A DNA stretch of 64,000 nucleotides from Alteromonas antoniana (GCF_019249295.1 NZ_JAESDH010000016.1:1-64000); one strand, 5' to 3'; shown: positions 49,637-59,333, counted from the first letter of the stretch. The notes: generated by a model from the letters alone, not told the origin. A program made the numbers and translations.

Positions 49637-51016
49637 ATGAGTATGCAAGAGCACTATTCAGCGCTGCTTGAGTCACTAAATACAACATTTCGAAGCGGTA
49701 AAACCCGCGCGCTGTCCTGGAGAAAAGCGCAGCTCAATGCATTGGCTGCGTTGGTTGAAGAAAACCAGCAACAAATTGCAGAAGCGTTGGAAAAAGACTT
49801 AGGAAAGTGCCAGGCAGAAAGCTATACCTCGGAGATTGGTTTTTTACTTGGTGATATCAGGCATACCCTGAAGCACCTGAGCGGCTGGAGTAAGCCCCGT
49901 AAAGTCAGTACGCCTGTAGTTGCCTGGCCCGGTAAAAGCTTCCGGTATCCGGAACCGTTGGGTACGGTGCTGATTATCGGCGCGTGGAACTATCCGTTTC
50001 AACTGGTATTGGCACCCTATATCGCCGCGCTGGCGGCAGGAAACTGCGCGGTACTGAAACCCTCCGAGTTGGCTGCAAATACCTCTGCCATGCTCGCTGA
50101 ACTGATCCCGAAATATCTTGATGGTGATGCTGTGTGCGTTGTTGAGGGGGCCAAAGAGGAAACGACGGCGCTGCTGGCACTGCAATGGGACCATATCTTT
50201 TATACCGGCGGTGAAGCGGTAGGAAAAGTGGTAATGAGCGCCGCAGCAAAGCACTTAACGCCAGTCACCCTTGAACTGGGAGGAAAGAGCCCCTGTCTGG
50301 TCGATTCACGCACGCATCTTGCGGTAAGCGCCAGACGCATTGTCTGGGGGAAATGGATGAATGCCGGGCAAACCTGTATTGCGCCTGATTACGTGCTGGT
50401 AGAAAAAGGGTTGCTGCCTGCCTTCATGGAGGCAATTACCGAAGAGCTTAGAAAGCAATATGGTGATAATCCACTGCAAAGCGATGACTACGGTAACATT
50501 ATAAACCCGCGGCATTTAGCGCGGCTGAAAAGTTATCTGGAAGGGCAGGACATTGCACTGGGAGGCGAGGTTGACGACATTGCCAACGCTATGGCGCCGA
50601 CGATTGTGGTGGATCCAGCAAAAGACAGTGCCCTGATGCAGGAAGAAATTTTTGGTCCAATACTCCCTGTTATCACGGTCGATAGTATGGATGATGCTAT
50701 CGCATTTATTAACGACAGGCCCAAGCCGCTGGCATTGTATCTGTTTACCGATGACAAGCATCTGGAAGACAGAGTGTTATCATCAACCAGTGCGGGCAAT
50801 GTGTGTATCAACGATACCATGATGTTTATGGCAAACCCTGAATTGCCGTTTGGTGGGGTAGGAAACTCAGGCATGGGTAGCTATCATGGCCAGGCTGGAT
50901 TTGATACGTTCAGTCATTTGAAAACCGTGATGCGGCGCTCATTCTTATTTGATGCCGCTTTTCGTTACGCGCCGTTCTCGGATTTAAAACTGAAAATACT
51001 GAAGAAGTTTTTGTAG
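49637..51016 (+). CDS. Aldehyde dehydrogenase (ALDH3 / coniferyl-aldehyde-dehydrogenase type)
   Basis: 459 residues, the short ALDH3 class that lacks the N-terminal segment of ALDH1/2. Motifs: GTVLIIGAWNYPFQLVLAPYIAALAAGN, FTGG-type IFYTGGEAVGK, catalytic Glu in VTLELGGKSPCLV, catalytic Cys in WMNAGQTCIAPDYVL, and EEIFGPILPVI. The C-terminal hydrophobic/basic tail (FRYAPFSDLKLKILKKFL) resembles the membrane-associating tail of fatty-aldehyde ALDH3 members. It oxidises aldehydes to acids with NAD(P). A stem-loop overlaps its stop codon. Confidence 0.93.
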   Translation: MSMQEHYSALLESLNTTFRSGKTRALSWRKAQLNALAALVEENQQQIAEALEKDLGKCQAESYTSEIGFLLGDIRHTLKHLSGWSKPRKVSTPVVAWPGKSFRYPEPLGTVLIIGAWNYPFQLVLAPYIAALAAGNCAVLKPSELAANTSAMLAELIPKYLDGDAVCVVEGAKEETTALLALQWDHIFYTGGEAVGKVVMSAAAKHLTPVTLELGGKSPCLVDSRTHLAVSARRIVWGKWMNAGQTCIAPDYVLVEKGLLPAFMEAITEELRKQYGDNPLQSDDYGNIINPRHLARLKSYLEGQDIALGGEVDDIANAMAPTIVVDPAKDSALMQEEIFGPILPVITVDSMDDAIAFINDRPKPLALYLFTDDKHLEDRVLSSTSAGNVCINDTMMFMANPELPFGGVGNSGMGSYHGQAGFDTFSHLKTVMRRSFLFDAAFRYAPFSDLKLKILKKFL

Positions 51017-51190
51017 TCTTCTCGCAAACCCAACCGGAGAAGACGCGAGTTAATCTATGAGCACTCAGCGAGTCCTGAGTGTTGCAATCGCAAGGCGGAG
51101 CTCGCAGGGAATGGCAGTAGCCATTGCCAGCAAGCGAGCTGAAACCCTGACTATTCTACTAACTACAGGGCCCTGCAAAGCGAACGCAGG
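51016..51190 (+). other. Run of hairpins, candidate structured RNA element
   Basis: Five consecutive helices can be drawn: GTCTTCTC/GAGAAGAC (51016-51023, 51037-51044), CACTCAG/CTGAGTG (51062-51068, 51075-51081), AGCTCGC/GCGAGCT (51099-51105, 51134-51140) enclosing AATGGC/GCCATT (51110-51115, 51120-51125), and CCTGC/GCAGG (51172-51176, 51186-51190); CAGGGCCCTG at 51166-51175 is a palindrome. The first helix overlaps the aldehyde dehydrogenase stop and the last ends 23 bp before the VOC gene. Part of it (51066-51116) is shared with 23962-24012. Confidence 0.55.
51066..51116 (+). repeat. 51-bp shared block, copy 2
   Basis: Begins CAGCGAGTCCTGAGTG and ends AGGGAATGGCA. 38 of 51 identical to 23962-24012, no gaps. 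The hairpin loop CGAGTY and the GCAAGGC and CAGGGAA words are the same in both; the stem bases differ. Confidence 0.55.
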
Positions 51191-51213
51191 ACTGATATAA
51201 GGAGTGTCGTTAC

Positions 51214-51630
51214 ATGCCCAATCCGTTTCACCTGGCAATTCCGGTTACCAACCTTGATGATGCGCGCACGTTTTATGGTGAGCTGTTAGGTTGTGAAGAG
51301 GGCAGAAGTGACAGCCAATGGATTGACTGGAATTTTTTCGGCCATCAGGTGGTAACTCACTGTGTTGCGAGTATGCCAACGCCGCCCTCGCATAACGCCG
51401 TTGACGACCATGCTGTGCCGGTGCCGCATTTTGGTGTTGTGCTGGATATGGATGACTGGCAGGCGTTGTCTGAACGTCTCAAAGTGGCCGAAACTGAGTT
51501 CATTATTGCACCTTATATTCGCTTTAAAGGGCAACCCGGCGAGCAGGCAACGATGTTCTTTAACGACCCGTTTGGTAACGCGCTGGAATTTAAAGCGTTT
51601 GCGTCAATGTCGCAGCTGTTTGCGAAGTAG
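51214..51630 (+). CDS. VOC-family protein (glyoxalase-like)
   Basis: 138 residues. [28 protein letters not shown] gives the first metal His; [10 protein letters not shown] gives the second; [16 protein letters not shown] gives the C-terminal Glu. It is typical of single-domain VOC proteins of unknown substrate. AAGGAG precedes the ATG. A palindrome TTGTCAGC-T-GCTGACAA at 51658-51674 follows the stop and could be a weak terminator. Confidence 0.87.
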   Translation: MPNPFHLAIPVTNLDDARTFYGELLGCEEGRSDSQWIDWNFFGHQVVTHCVASMPTPPSHNAVDDHAVPVPHFGVVLDMDDWQALSERLKVAETEFIIAPYIRFKGQPGEQATMFFNDPFGNALEFKAFASMSQLFAK

Positions 51631-51657
51631 GAAAGCTGACATCACGTTGCCGTCGTT

Positions 51658-51674
51658 TTGTCAGCTGCTGACAA
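51658..51674. other. Inverted repeat after the VOC gene
   Basis: TTGTCAGC (51658-51665) and GCTGACAA (51667-51674) with one base between. Without a T-run it may be an operator or a weak terminator. The rest of the 285-bp gap up to the nhaC end shows nothing recognisable. Confidence 0.35.
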
Positions 51675-51915
51675 CCTTTATATAGCCTGCAACGCCTGAC
51701 GCTGCCTTTCTATTCTGACCAGGAGACAGGGCTGGCGGCCGCCTGATCGAAGGTTTACCCGGCCCTGCGTACTCTGCGGAATGTGCATTATCCTCTGACC
51801 ACACCCCATTGCAGATTCGTGTTACATCTCGTTGCCATGGTTGCGCGTTAGCTTTGTTTCTCGCTGCCATGAAACTGCGCTGAAGTTATCTGCGAGCGAT
51901 AAATGGGGATCAGGG

Positions 51916-53292
51916 TTAGCCAATCATCGCGATACTTGCCAGTAAGTAGGCAATCAGCGTAGCCCCCCCTGCCACCAGCGCGTAGGGGAACTGGGTTTTT
52001 ACATGCGTTAATACATCACAACCAGCCGCCAGCGAAGACACCGCTGTAGTATCTGAAATTGGCGAGCAGTGATCGCCGAAAATGCCGCCACCGAGTATCG
52101 CCGCCACCACCAGTGACGGCGGAAGGCCAAGAGACTGGATCAGGGGGACCCCGATGGGGATTAGGATCGCAAAGGTTCCCCATGACGTGCCGGTAGTAAA
52201 CGACATCACGGCACCGGCCAGAAACAGCATTGGTACAATTAATACCAGGGGCAGAAACTCGCCCACCACACCGGCAACGAACACGCCGGTACCCAGTACT
52301 TTCAGGCTGCTTCCCAGTGTCAGTGAGAGCAACACGATGGTGACCAGAGGCAACAGCTCTCCCATGCCCTTAAAGCCGATTTCCACCGCCTCTTTATGGG
52401 TGAAACGCTTATGGGTGATAAGTAGCAGATATGCCAGTGCGGTTGCCAGCGCCGTCGCATAAAGAACCGATTTGCTGCCGCTGCCATCGGCCAGTTTTCC
52501 GTCGCCGGTCCATAGCATAAAGCCCACCATGCTCACGACCATGGTTATCAGAGGAAGCAGCATATAGCGGGCACGTGTTGCGGGTTCCGTTTTGATTACG
52601 GTGTCGGTTTTACGGCTGCGCTTATCCTCTTCAGCCATTGGTCCGTGAACCTTATCGGTAATGATGGTGTACAGCACGATGGCTAACGTAAACAGCGCAT
52701 AGAAGTTCAGCGGTACGCTCCCCCACAGAATAGCTGCAGAGGTGGACTCCAGCTCGTAGCTGTCCAGCAGGCTGAGCACAAACGCGCCCCAGCCATTGAG
52801 TAAAATAAGAATGCAGACCGGGGCGCTGGTACTGTCGATAATGTATGCCAGTCGCGCCCGGCTCATGCCGAATTTATCAAACAATCCCCGCGCAAAAATA
52901 CCGGAGGTCAGTACGCTTAAATTTGATTCTATAAAAACGGCGACACCGGTAAACATGGTCAGCCCGCCAACCTGCTTTTTACCGCGGGCAACCCCTTTAT
53001 TGACAAGCCAGTTGACCGTGGCGGTGACCCCGCCTGAATCGCGAATAAAAGCCAGTAATGCGCCTACCAGTACTGAAAAAATCAGCACTCGGGTATTACC
53101 AGGGCTGGAAGCGGTATCAATTACCCGTTCGATACCGGTGACAGGCGTAAGCAGCACGCTTTCGCCTGGCTGCTGAAGTAACAGCAACCCTTCGGCGCAA
53201 AGTACCGCAAGCACCAGCGCAAGAATGACTTCTTTTTTCCAGAAGACGACAACAATCGCCACCAGCGGCGGGACAATGGACAGCCAATCCAT
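51916..53292 (-). CDS. nhaC: NhaC-family Na+/H+ antiporter
   Basis: 458 residues, about 11 membrane helices. Family motifs: TGVAVFIESNLSVLTSGIFARGLFDKF, ARLAYIIDSTSAPVCILILLNGWGAF, GAVMSFTTGTSWGTFAILIPIGVPL and GGGIFGDHCSPISDTTAVSSLAAGCD. The last two, with conserved Asp, Ser and Thr, are characteristic of the NhaC superfamily. It exchanges Na+ for protons (or a related substrate; the superfamily also holds Mle and Yqk antiporters). It is a single minus-strand gene. Confidence 0.88.
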   Translation of the reverse strand: MDWLSIVPPLVAIVVVFWKKEVILALVLAVLCAEGLLLLQQPGESVLLTPVTGIERVIDTASSPGNTRVLIFSVLVGALLAFIRDSGGVTATVNWLVNKGVARGKKQVGGLTMFTGVAVFIESNLSVLTSGIFARGLFDKFGMSRARLAYIIDSTSAPVCILILLNGWGAFVLSLLDSYELESTSAAILWGSVPLNFYALFTLAIVLYTIITDKVHGPMAEEDKRSRKTDTVIKTEPATRARYMLLPLITMVVSMVGFMLWTGDGKLADGSGSKSVLYATALATALAYLLLITHKRFTHKEAVEIGFKGMGELLPLVTIVLLSLTLGSSLKVLGTGVFVAGVVGEFLPLVLIVPMLFLAGAVMSFTTGTSWGTFAILIPIGVPLIQSLGLPPSLVVAAILGGGIFGDHCSPISDTTAVSSLAAGCDVLTHVKTQFPYALVAGGATLIAYLLASIAMIG

Positions 53293-53626
53293 ACTTTTTC
53301 CTGTGTTATTTTTGTTTGGTACAGCCCCTGCTTTCCCGTTGATGTCAGATCATGAGCAAAGCGGGAGAATGTTTTCATGCTGCAGGGAGCGTCGGGGCCT
53401 GAAGCGAATGCGTAAGCGTACCGCAATCAGGTTGTCGATAGCCAGTCTGATTATGATTACCGGCAGGGAAACCGGCTGAAAAAACAAAGCAAGGCTGCCT
53501 CAACGTGGCGCGTTTCCAGCGCGCTCAAAGAATACCAAGCCGCCGAGACCTGTGCACATACCATTGTTGAATGAGTAGACCGTGTGGCGATGTGCATTAT
53601 CGGGTAAGTCCAGCGAGGATCTGGCA
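53293..53626. other. 334-bp gap upstream of nhaC
   Basis: Between the start of nhaC and the end of the next minus-strand gene. I see no gene, terminator or repeat. A weak Shine-Dalgarno-like AGGAAA (complement of TTTCCT near 53302) belongs to nhaC. Confidence 0.4.
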
Positions 53627-56092
53627 TCACCGGGTACGATGATGGAGCACCGCCTCATAAATCAACGTGACAATCCGCTCGTAGTTGCCGGTATCAAACT
53701 GAGAGCCGGAAAAGACGGGATTACCTGCACTGTCCTGCTTTATGGGGGAGTGGCGGGCGTTGGTCAGTAATATAATGCCCAAATCCAGCGCGGGATCTAT
53801 TACCGTTACTGTGCCGGTCCATCCGGTGTGGCCAAATGCGCTGTCACTGGCGTAGGGGCCGAAATACGAATGTTTCCCGCCATCTCCGGCTCGCCGCCAG
53901 CCCAGGCCATATGCATAAGTATCGGGCCCGGGGCTGATAAATAACTGCATGATGTCGCCGTCAAAGAGATGGACGTCATCGTAGCCACCCCGGTTGATCA
54001 GTGCCTGTACCAGCACTGCCAGTTCTCCGGCAGTAGAAAACAGGCCTGCGTGACCGGAAACCCCTCCCATTGAATAGAAGGCTTTTTCATCATGTACCTC
54101 TCCACGCAGCGTCGATGTTCGAATGCCGGGAAAGTCGATAGTGCCATTGCGGGTATTTCCGTTTATCTCCGTAGCAGCAAAGGCGTTCTTCTGAGCGCCT
54201 TTTGAGAGCGGCGTAAAACGGGTGTGAGTGAGCCCCAGCGGTTCATATATCTGCGACTCACAGTAGGCATCCAGTGTCATCCCGGTTATACGCTCAACCA
54301 GTAAACCCAGCAGCATAAAGTTGGTATCGCTGTATATAGTCTGCCCGGCGCGGCCAGCGGTAAACGGCAGGTGCTGTAACAGCAGTTCGGTGGTGCGCGT
54401 TTTATCTAAAGAGTAAAAGTCGGAACCGAGCTGGTTCTCTGGTGTGAAAAACTTCACTTCCGGTGCGTAGCCAGACTGATGACTGAGCAGGTCGATAACG
54501 CGCCGGGCATCTCTTCCGGCGCCGCGATACTCCGGAATATAGGTTTGCAATGGTTCCGATACATCCAGCTTGCCGTCAGCGACCAGTTTCATCAGTGCCA
54601 GTGTAGTGGCGAACATTTTGGTATTCGAGGCCAGATCGAAAACGGTGGTTTTCGTCATCGGTTGCGGATTTTCAAGGGGCTGCTGGTTTTCATCGTATCT
54701 GAGGGCGTACCCGTAGGCATCGTGTTTGATGATTTCTCCGTCTTTGATGACCAGCAGCACGGCACCCGGGAAACCGTTATCAACATCGTGCTGAATCTGC
54801 TTATCCACCTCGCGAAAGGCGTTGGTATAGGCGGCGCTATTGTCGACAAGAACCGGGTAAGGCACGGTCACGTGCACGGAACCGGTTGCCGGAGAAATCT
54901 CACTGACTGAAAACGTATTGATGCCATCGTGGGTACGTCTTGCCAGGGAATAGGCATACTGTGTGTTGGCGGACAGCACGTCAGCGATATTTAACGCGTC
55001 ACCGTTTACGCGCAACGTGGCACTCACATCTTCGCTTGCTTCAATCACGATGTCACCGCGACCACGATACGCCCTGAACCGGGCTTTATTATTTCCCTGC
55101 CGGTCTGCACCGCTTGCTGCGGTAAAGTGCATATCTATCTGCCCTCGTTTACGCTCAGTTTGGGGGGGTGGCAGGACATCGCCCTCACGTTGATAGCGAG
55201 ACACCATGATTTCAGCCTGTTGCGGAAAATACTTATCCAGCAGTGCAAATACAGCGGCCGATGTCTGGGCGTCGGGGCGACCGCTTACCTGCCAGGGGAG
55301 AAAGTGCATCTGAAATGCACTGATAGCATTAATGGTCTGTTCATCCAATTGCCCGGTTTCCATCACGCCATAGCCGTAGCGGGCCAGGGCCTGCTGAAAC
55401 AGCGATATTGAAACCGGCCGGGAAGCAAACGTCTGCCAGTAGGTGTTCAGCGTTTCTTTATCGTACCAGGCGCCAATACCGGCCTGATAAAGCGCATACC
55501 AGGGAAAACGCGGACCCGGATCGCTTTTGCGGTTAAACGCGATGTCAGCATGACCTACAACGGCCGTAGGGTTGATATCAGGATTTCGCGCCAGGATGTC
55601 GCGAATGAGGGTAGTCAGCAGCGCAATTTGCTCGCTGTCATAGTCGGGAAAAAGGCAGGGGCGGCTGGCACCGTGCTCGTTATGTTGACCAGGGACATCT
55701 TTTTCCCAGTGACAATCCGGCACATTAACCACTTCAATGCCAATTGACTGATCATTAAGACCTGACCGGCCTTGCCATGTGCTGATCCCGGCATGCCATG
55801 CGCGCCGGGATTCATCCACCAGCTGCATCACTTTCAAATGGTTGTATGGGTAGCTCGGGTCGCCGGATTCCGGCACCAGATAATGGGCGCTGAGTCCGCC
55901 TTCATCCACCAGGGCTTTTACGCTGTCAGCGTAGTTCAGTGCGGTGTAATGAATAACCAGGGTCTTAATGCGCTCCCCCTGATTCTTCGACGGCAACTGC
56001 ACAATATTTGATGTGCTGCAGCTCATCAAAGCGGCAACAATCAATATCAGCACAGTACGGCGGAAGAAGCCGCAAAACAGAGGCGATGACAC
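53627..56092 (-). CDS. Fused lipoprotein: AmiD-like N-acetylmuramoyl-L-alanine amidase + PBP4B/YfeW-like serine hydrolase
   Basis: 821 residues. Signal peptide with lipobox L22-M-S-C25. About 40-200: amidase_2 (AmpD/AmiD) domain with zinc His48 in LVIHYTALNY, His in AVVGHADIAF and Asp in RKSDPGPRFPW. About 225-290: peptidoglycan-binding-1-like domain (LDEQTINAISAFQMHF). About 330-420: linker of beta type. About 430-815: class C beta-lactamase/penicillin-binding domain with the SxxK motif S-N-T-K in FDLASNTKMFAT, YSDTN, and HTGWTG in place of KTG. The C-terminal half resembles E. coli YfeW (PBP4B), which sits beside murPQ, and the N-terminal half AmiD. Divergent from a GH3 gene. It would cut stem peptides from peptidoglycan fragments at the envelope. 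Confidence 0.88.
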   Translation of the reverse strand: MSSPLFCGFFRRTVLILIVAALMSCSTSNIVQLPSKNQGERIKTLVIHYTALNYADSVKALVDEGGLSAHYLVPESGDPSYPYNHLKVMQLVDESRRAWHAGISTWQGRSGLNDQSIGIEVVNVPDCHWEKDVPGQHNEHGASRPCLFPDYDSEQIALLTTLIRDILARNPDINPTAVVGHADIAFNRKSDPGPRFPWYALYQAGIGAWYDKETLNTYWQTFASRPVSISLFQQALARYGYGVMETGQLDEQTINAISAFQMHFLPWQVSGRPDAQTSAAVFALLDKYFPQQAEIMVSRYQREGDVLPPPQTERKRGQIDMHFTAASGADRQGNNKARFRAYRGRGDIVIEASEDVSATLRVNGDALNIADVLSANTQYAYSLARRTHDGINTFSVSEISPATGSVHVTVPYPVLVDNSAAYTNAFREVDKQIQHDVDNGFPGAVLLVIKDGEIIKHDAYGYALRYDENQQPLENPQPMTKTTVFDLASNTKMFATTLALMKLVADGKLDVSEPLQTYIPEYRGAGRDARRVIDLLSHQSGYAPEVKFFTPENQLGSDFYSLDKTRTTELLLQHLPFTAGRAGQTIYSDTNFMLLGLLVERITGMTLDAYCESQIYEPLGLTHTRFTPLSKGAQKNAFAATEINGNTRNGTIDFPGIRTSTLRGEVHDEKAFYSMGGVSGHAGLFSTAGELAVLVQALINRGGYDDVHLFDGDIMQLFISPGPDTYAYGLGWRRAGDGGKHSYFGPYASDSAFGHTGWTGTVTVIDPALDLGIILLTNARHSPIKQDSAGNPVFSGSQFDTGNYERIVTLIYEAVLHHRTR

Positions 56093-56290
56093 AGTCCGGT
56101 CTCCAGATAGTCTGAATGATCACCATACCGGTATTAGCCAATGATGACTACTTCCTGATAATAAAATATTCTTGAGATAATAGGGGGTGGCTTCCACTTC
56201 AATTTAGTCATGATCGAGCAATTCTGCGATAACGCTAAACCCGGACAATGCTCGGAGGAATAATTTATTTTATCAGCCTGGTGGGGTAGG

Positions 56291-58174
56291 ATGCTTTTAC
56301 CCTGTAGTCAGCCTGAGTATTCCATGCTTATCCGAACGCTGTGCCTTTGCATTTTTGTGCTTTCTTTTTTCAGTGCTAAAGCGCTTCCCGCTTCAGGAGA
56401 TAACGCGCTGACAGCCCAAATCGGGCAAAAAATGATGCTCGATTTTCGTTATTTCTGTGATGACGGAACCGCTTCCCATCAATGCCGTAAGCCCGTGCTG
56501 TCGCTGACACCCGAGATGGAACAGCTGCTGGTAAGCAAACACATTGGCGGCGTTCTGCTGTTTGCAGAAAACTTACAGGATATCCCTCAGATCATACGGC
56601 TGAACTATCAGCTTCAGGCGCTGATGAAAAAGCATGGACTGCCGCCGCTGTTTATCGCTATCGATCAGGAAGGCGGGCGCGTGGCGCGGTTAAATGATCA
56701 TATTGCCACACGCTTTGTTGGCAACATGGCGATAGGGGCAACCTACCCGGTGCATGGCACCGCCTTTGCCACCGATGTGGCAAAAGGCATCGCGCGGGAA
56801 ATTAAAATGCTGGGGTTTAACGTCAACTTCGCACCCACGGTGGATGTGAACAGCAACCCGGATAACCCCGTTATTAATGTGCGTAGTTATGGAGAAGATC
56901 CCAGACTCGTGGCAGCGCTGGGGCAGGCCACCGTCACCGGCATGCAGGAAGAAGGTGTTCTGAGCGCCATTAAACACTTCCCCGGCCATGGCGATACCCA
57001 TGTCGACAGCCATACCGGACTACCGGTAGTGAACCACGATCGCGCCACGATTAACCGTACCGACGTCTATCCGTTTGCCCGGATCATTGCCGGGCCAACA
57101 CCGCCCGCCATGGTGATGACCGCGCACATACAATATCCGCAACTGGACGATACCCGCTTTCAGGCCAAAGATGGCAAGCCAACCATTGTCCCGGCAACCA
57201 TGTCGAAAAAAATCTTAACCGGTGTCCTCAGGCAGGAGTTGGCATATACCGGACTGATCGTTACCGACGCGTTGGATATGGCCGGTATTGCTCACTATTT
57301 TTCACAGGCAGAAGCGGTGATCCACACCTTTGACGCCGGTGCTGATATTGCGCTGATGCCCGTATCGGTTCGAACCCCGAAGGACATCTCCACGTTCTCA
57401 AAAGTGTTTGATGATGTGGTGAATGCGGTGAAAGACGGCCGGCTCAATGCCGCGAACATGGCGCGGTCTGCCAAACGCATTGCCAAAACGAAAGCCAGTT
57501 TTGGCATTGGCGGGTTTACCTCGGTGCCGCTGGATGCGCGGATCCAGGAAGCGCGCGCTAAACTGCCTTTAAAACAAAATAAGAAAACGGAACAGGCGCT
57601 GGCAAAGGCCTCGCTTACGATAACCAAAGGGAAAGCGATGCTGCCGCTTTCACAAGCCGGTGACTGGCATTTTGTAATGCCGGACGAAGCGCGATGCAAG
57701 GCCATGCTGACGGCGGTCGAAAAACATCAACGCATCCCTGTGTCCTGTCAGTCGCTGGCCACATTGCCGCCGTCGCCGCCTAAAGCGCTACTGCGCTCTC
57801 TGAACGCGCTGGTGGTAGCCGATATCACGCCACAGTACAGCGTGGCGGAAATGGGAGGCATGGACGACCTGGCATCCTTGCGCGACCGTGCCGATAAACC
57901 TGCGCAGTACCTCTGGATGCGAAAGACAATGCAGGCGGCCAGAGATGCTGGCGTGCCGGTAGTGATGGTGGCGCTGCGCGCGCCTTATGTGCTGGCTGCG
58001 TTCTCTGATGAGACTGACATTGCGCTGACTACCTATGGTTACAACGTCACCGTGTATGATGACGGGCGCGCAGAGGGAGCGGTATTCGATGCCATCTATC
58101 AGGCTCTGAGTGGCAGGTTCAAACCTTCCGGTACGTTGCCGGTGACGGTTCGACAAGCGGGAAACGGCAGATAA
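56291..58174 (+). CDS. Periplasmic GH3 beta-N-acetylglucosaminidase (NagZ-like), long form
   Basis: 627 residues from ATG 56291 (GGGG 5 nt upstream). ATG 56324 would give a cleaner signal peptide (MLIRTLCLCIFVLSFFSAKA) and is a real alternative. GH3 features: FIAIDQEGGRVARLND, NVNFAPTVDVNSNPDNPVI, the NagZ-type general acid/base loop KHFPGHGDTHVDSH, and nucleophile Asp in LIVTDALDMAGI. NagZ of E. coli is 341 residues and cytoplasmic; this one is exported and carries an extra C-terminal GH3 domain of about 200 residues (TLPPSPPKALLRSLNALVV and PVVMVALRAPYVL). The product is probably GlcNAc released from muropeptides or chitooligosaccharide. The next gene starts one base after its stop. Confidence 0.88.
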   Translation: MLLPCSQPEYSMLIRTLCLCIFVLSFFSAKALPASGDNALTAQIGQKMMLDFRYFCDDGTASHQCRKPVLSLTPEMEQLLVSKHIGGVLLFAENLQDIPQIIRLNYQLQALMKKHGLPPLFIAIDQEGGRVARLNDHIATRFVGNMAIGATYPVHGTAFATDVAKGIAREIKMLGFNVNFAPTVDVNSNPDNPVINVRSYGEDPRLVAALGQATVTGMQEEGVLSAIKHFPGHGDTHVDSHTGLPVVNHDRATINRTDVYPFARIIAGPTPPAMVMTAHIQYPQLDDTRFQAKDGKPTIVPATMSKKILTGVLRQELAYTGLIVTDALDMAGIAHYFSQAEAVIHTFDAGADIALMPVSVRTPKDISTFSKVFDDVVNAVKDGRLNAANMARSAKRIAKTKASFGIGGFTSVPLDARIQEARAKLPLKQNKKTEQALAKASLTITKGKAMLPLSQAGDWHFVMPDEARCKAMLTAVEKHQRIPVSCQSLATLPPSPPKALLRSLNALVVADITPQYSVAEMGGMDDLASLRDRADKPAQYLWMRKTMQAARDAGVPVVMVALRAPYVLAAFSDETDIALTTYGYNVTVYDDGRAEGAVFDAIYQALSGRFKPSGTLPVTVRQAGNGR

Positions 58175-58175
58175 C

Positions 58176-59333
58176 ATGAATACCCAATCCCGCATAGCTG
58201 CGGTTGACGCCCTGCGCGGACTGGCCATTGCGGCCATGATCCTGGTGAATAATCCCGGCAGCTGGTCTCATGTCTATGCGCCCATGTTACATGCCAAATG
58301 GCACGGCATGACGCCAACCGATCTGATATTTCCGCTTTTTATCTTTATTGTCGGCATTGCTGCGGCCTATTCATTACCCCGTCAGCTGGCAAAAGGCGTG
58401 TCGCGGCGCCAGGTGATGCGTCAGGCGCTGGTGAGAGCGGCGAAGTTATTGTTGTTAGGCGGGTTTCTTGCCGTGTTTTATTACAATTTCGCGCAACCTG
58501 ACTACGATTGGTGGCAGTCTCGGGTGCTGGAAATCAGGCTTCCCGGTGTGCTGCAACGTATTGGTGTGGTGTTTGCGCTAACCGCCGCATTGCTTTTATG
58601 GCTCGGGCGCCGGGGGATCGCGGCTGCTTTCGTCATCACGCTGGCAACCTACTGGCTGCTCATGGCTCTGGTACCTTATGCCGATGCATCTGGTACGACA
58701 TACGTCGGACAGTGGCAGTTTGGAAATAGTCTGAGCGCCTGGCTGGATCATCACATTCTCGGGCCTGCCCACCTTTATTATGCTGATGCCAAACCCTTCA
58801 GTTTTGACCCCGAAGGGATCTTAAGTACGCTTCCGGCACTGTCCACAAGTTTAAGCGGTGTGCTGACAGGTATGTACCTGCAAAGTACAGATAGTCATGC
58901 CAGAAAGGCACTGATGACGATGGTATGCGGTGTAGCCTGTATCGCGCTGGGATACGCGCTGTCGCCGCTTGTGCCGGTTAACAAAGCATTATGGACGCCC
59001 TCTTATGTCTTTCTGAGTAGCGGATGGTCGCTGGTGGCACTTAGTGTGTTGCTATATGTCATGGATGTACGGCGGTGGCAAGGCTGGGCAACACCACTGA
59101 TCGTTTGCGGCGCCAACAGTATTGCGTTTTACATGCTGGCAGGCATTCTTGCCCGGTGTCTGATGATGGTACGTGTTGAGAACACCAGTCTGCACGGCTA
59201 TTTGTACAATGACTGGTTTGCGCCTGTGTTTGGTCCGCTTAACGGCTCGCTTGCATTCGCTGTGTGTTTTCTGGTGGTGTGTTATCTGCCCGTGGCCTGG
59301 ATGTACCGTAAGCGGATTTTCTGGAAGGTGTAA
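58176..59333 (+). CDS. nagX: NagX-like membrane N-acyltransferase (DUF5009 / heparan-alpha-glucosaminide acetyltransferase family)
   Basis: 385 residues, about ten membrane helices. It opens AAVDALRGLAIAAMILVNNPGSW, followed by WHGMTPTDLIFPLFIFIVGIAAAYSLPRQL, the hallmark of the family with its conserved His and Asp. The C-terminus has LIVCGANSIAFYMLAGIL and NDWFAPVFGPLNGSLAFAV. NagX in Shewanella chitin loci is proposed to act on GlcNAc across the inner membrane. It is coupled to the GH3 gene, so it probably handles the released amino sugar. TAACCTGGT/ACCAGGTTA (59331-59381) is an inverted repeat that starts at its stop codon. Confidence 0.87.
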   Translation: MNTQSRIAAVDALRGLAIAAMILVNNPGSWSHVYAPMLHAKWHGMTPTDLIFPLFIFIVGIAAAYSLPRQLAKGVSRRQVMRQALVRAAKLLLLGGFLAVFYYNFAQPDYDWWQSRVLEIRLPGVLQRIGVVFALTAALLLWLGRRGIAAAFVITLATYWLLMALVPYADASGTTYVGQWQFGNSLSAWLDHHILGPAHLYYADAKPFSFDPEGILSTLPALSTSLSGVLTGMYLQSTDSHARKALMTMVCGVACIALGYALSPLVPVNKALWTPSYVFLSSGWSLVALSVLLYVMDVRRWQGWATPLIVCGANSIAFYMLAGILARCLMMVRVENTSLHGYLYNDWFAPVFGPLNGSLAFAVCFLVVCYLPVAWMYRKRIFWKV

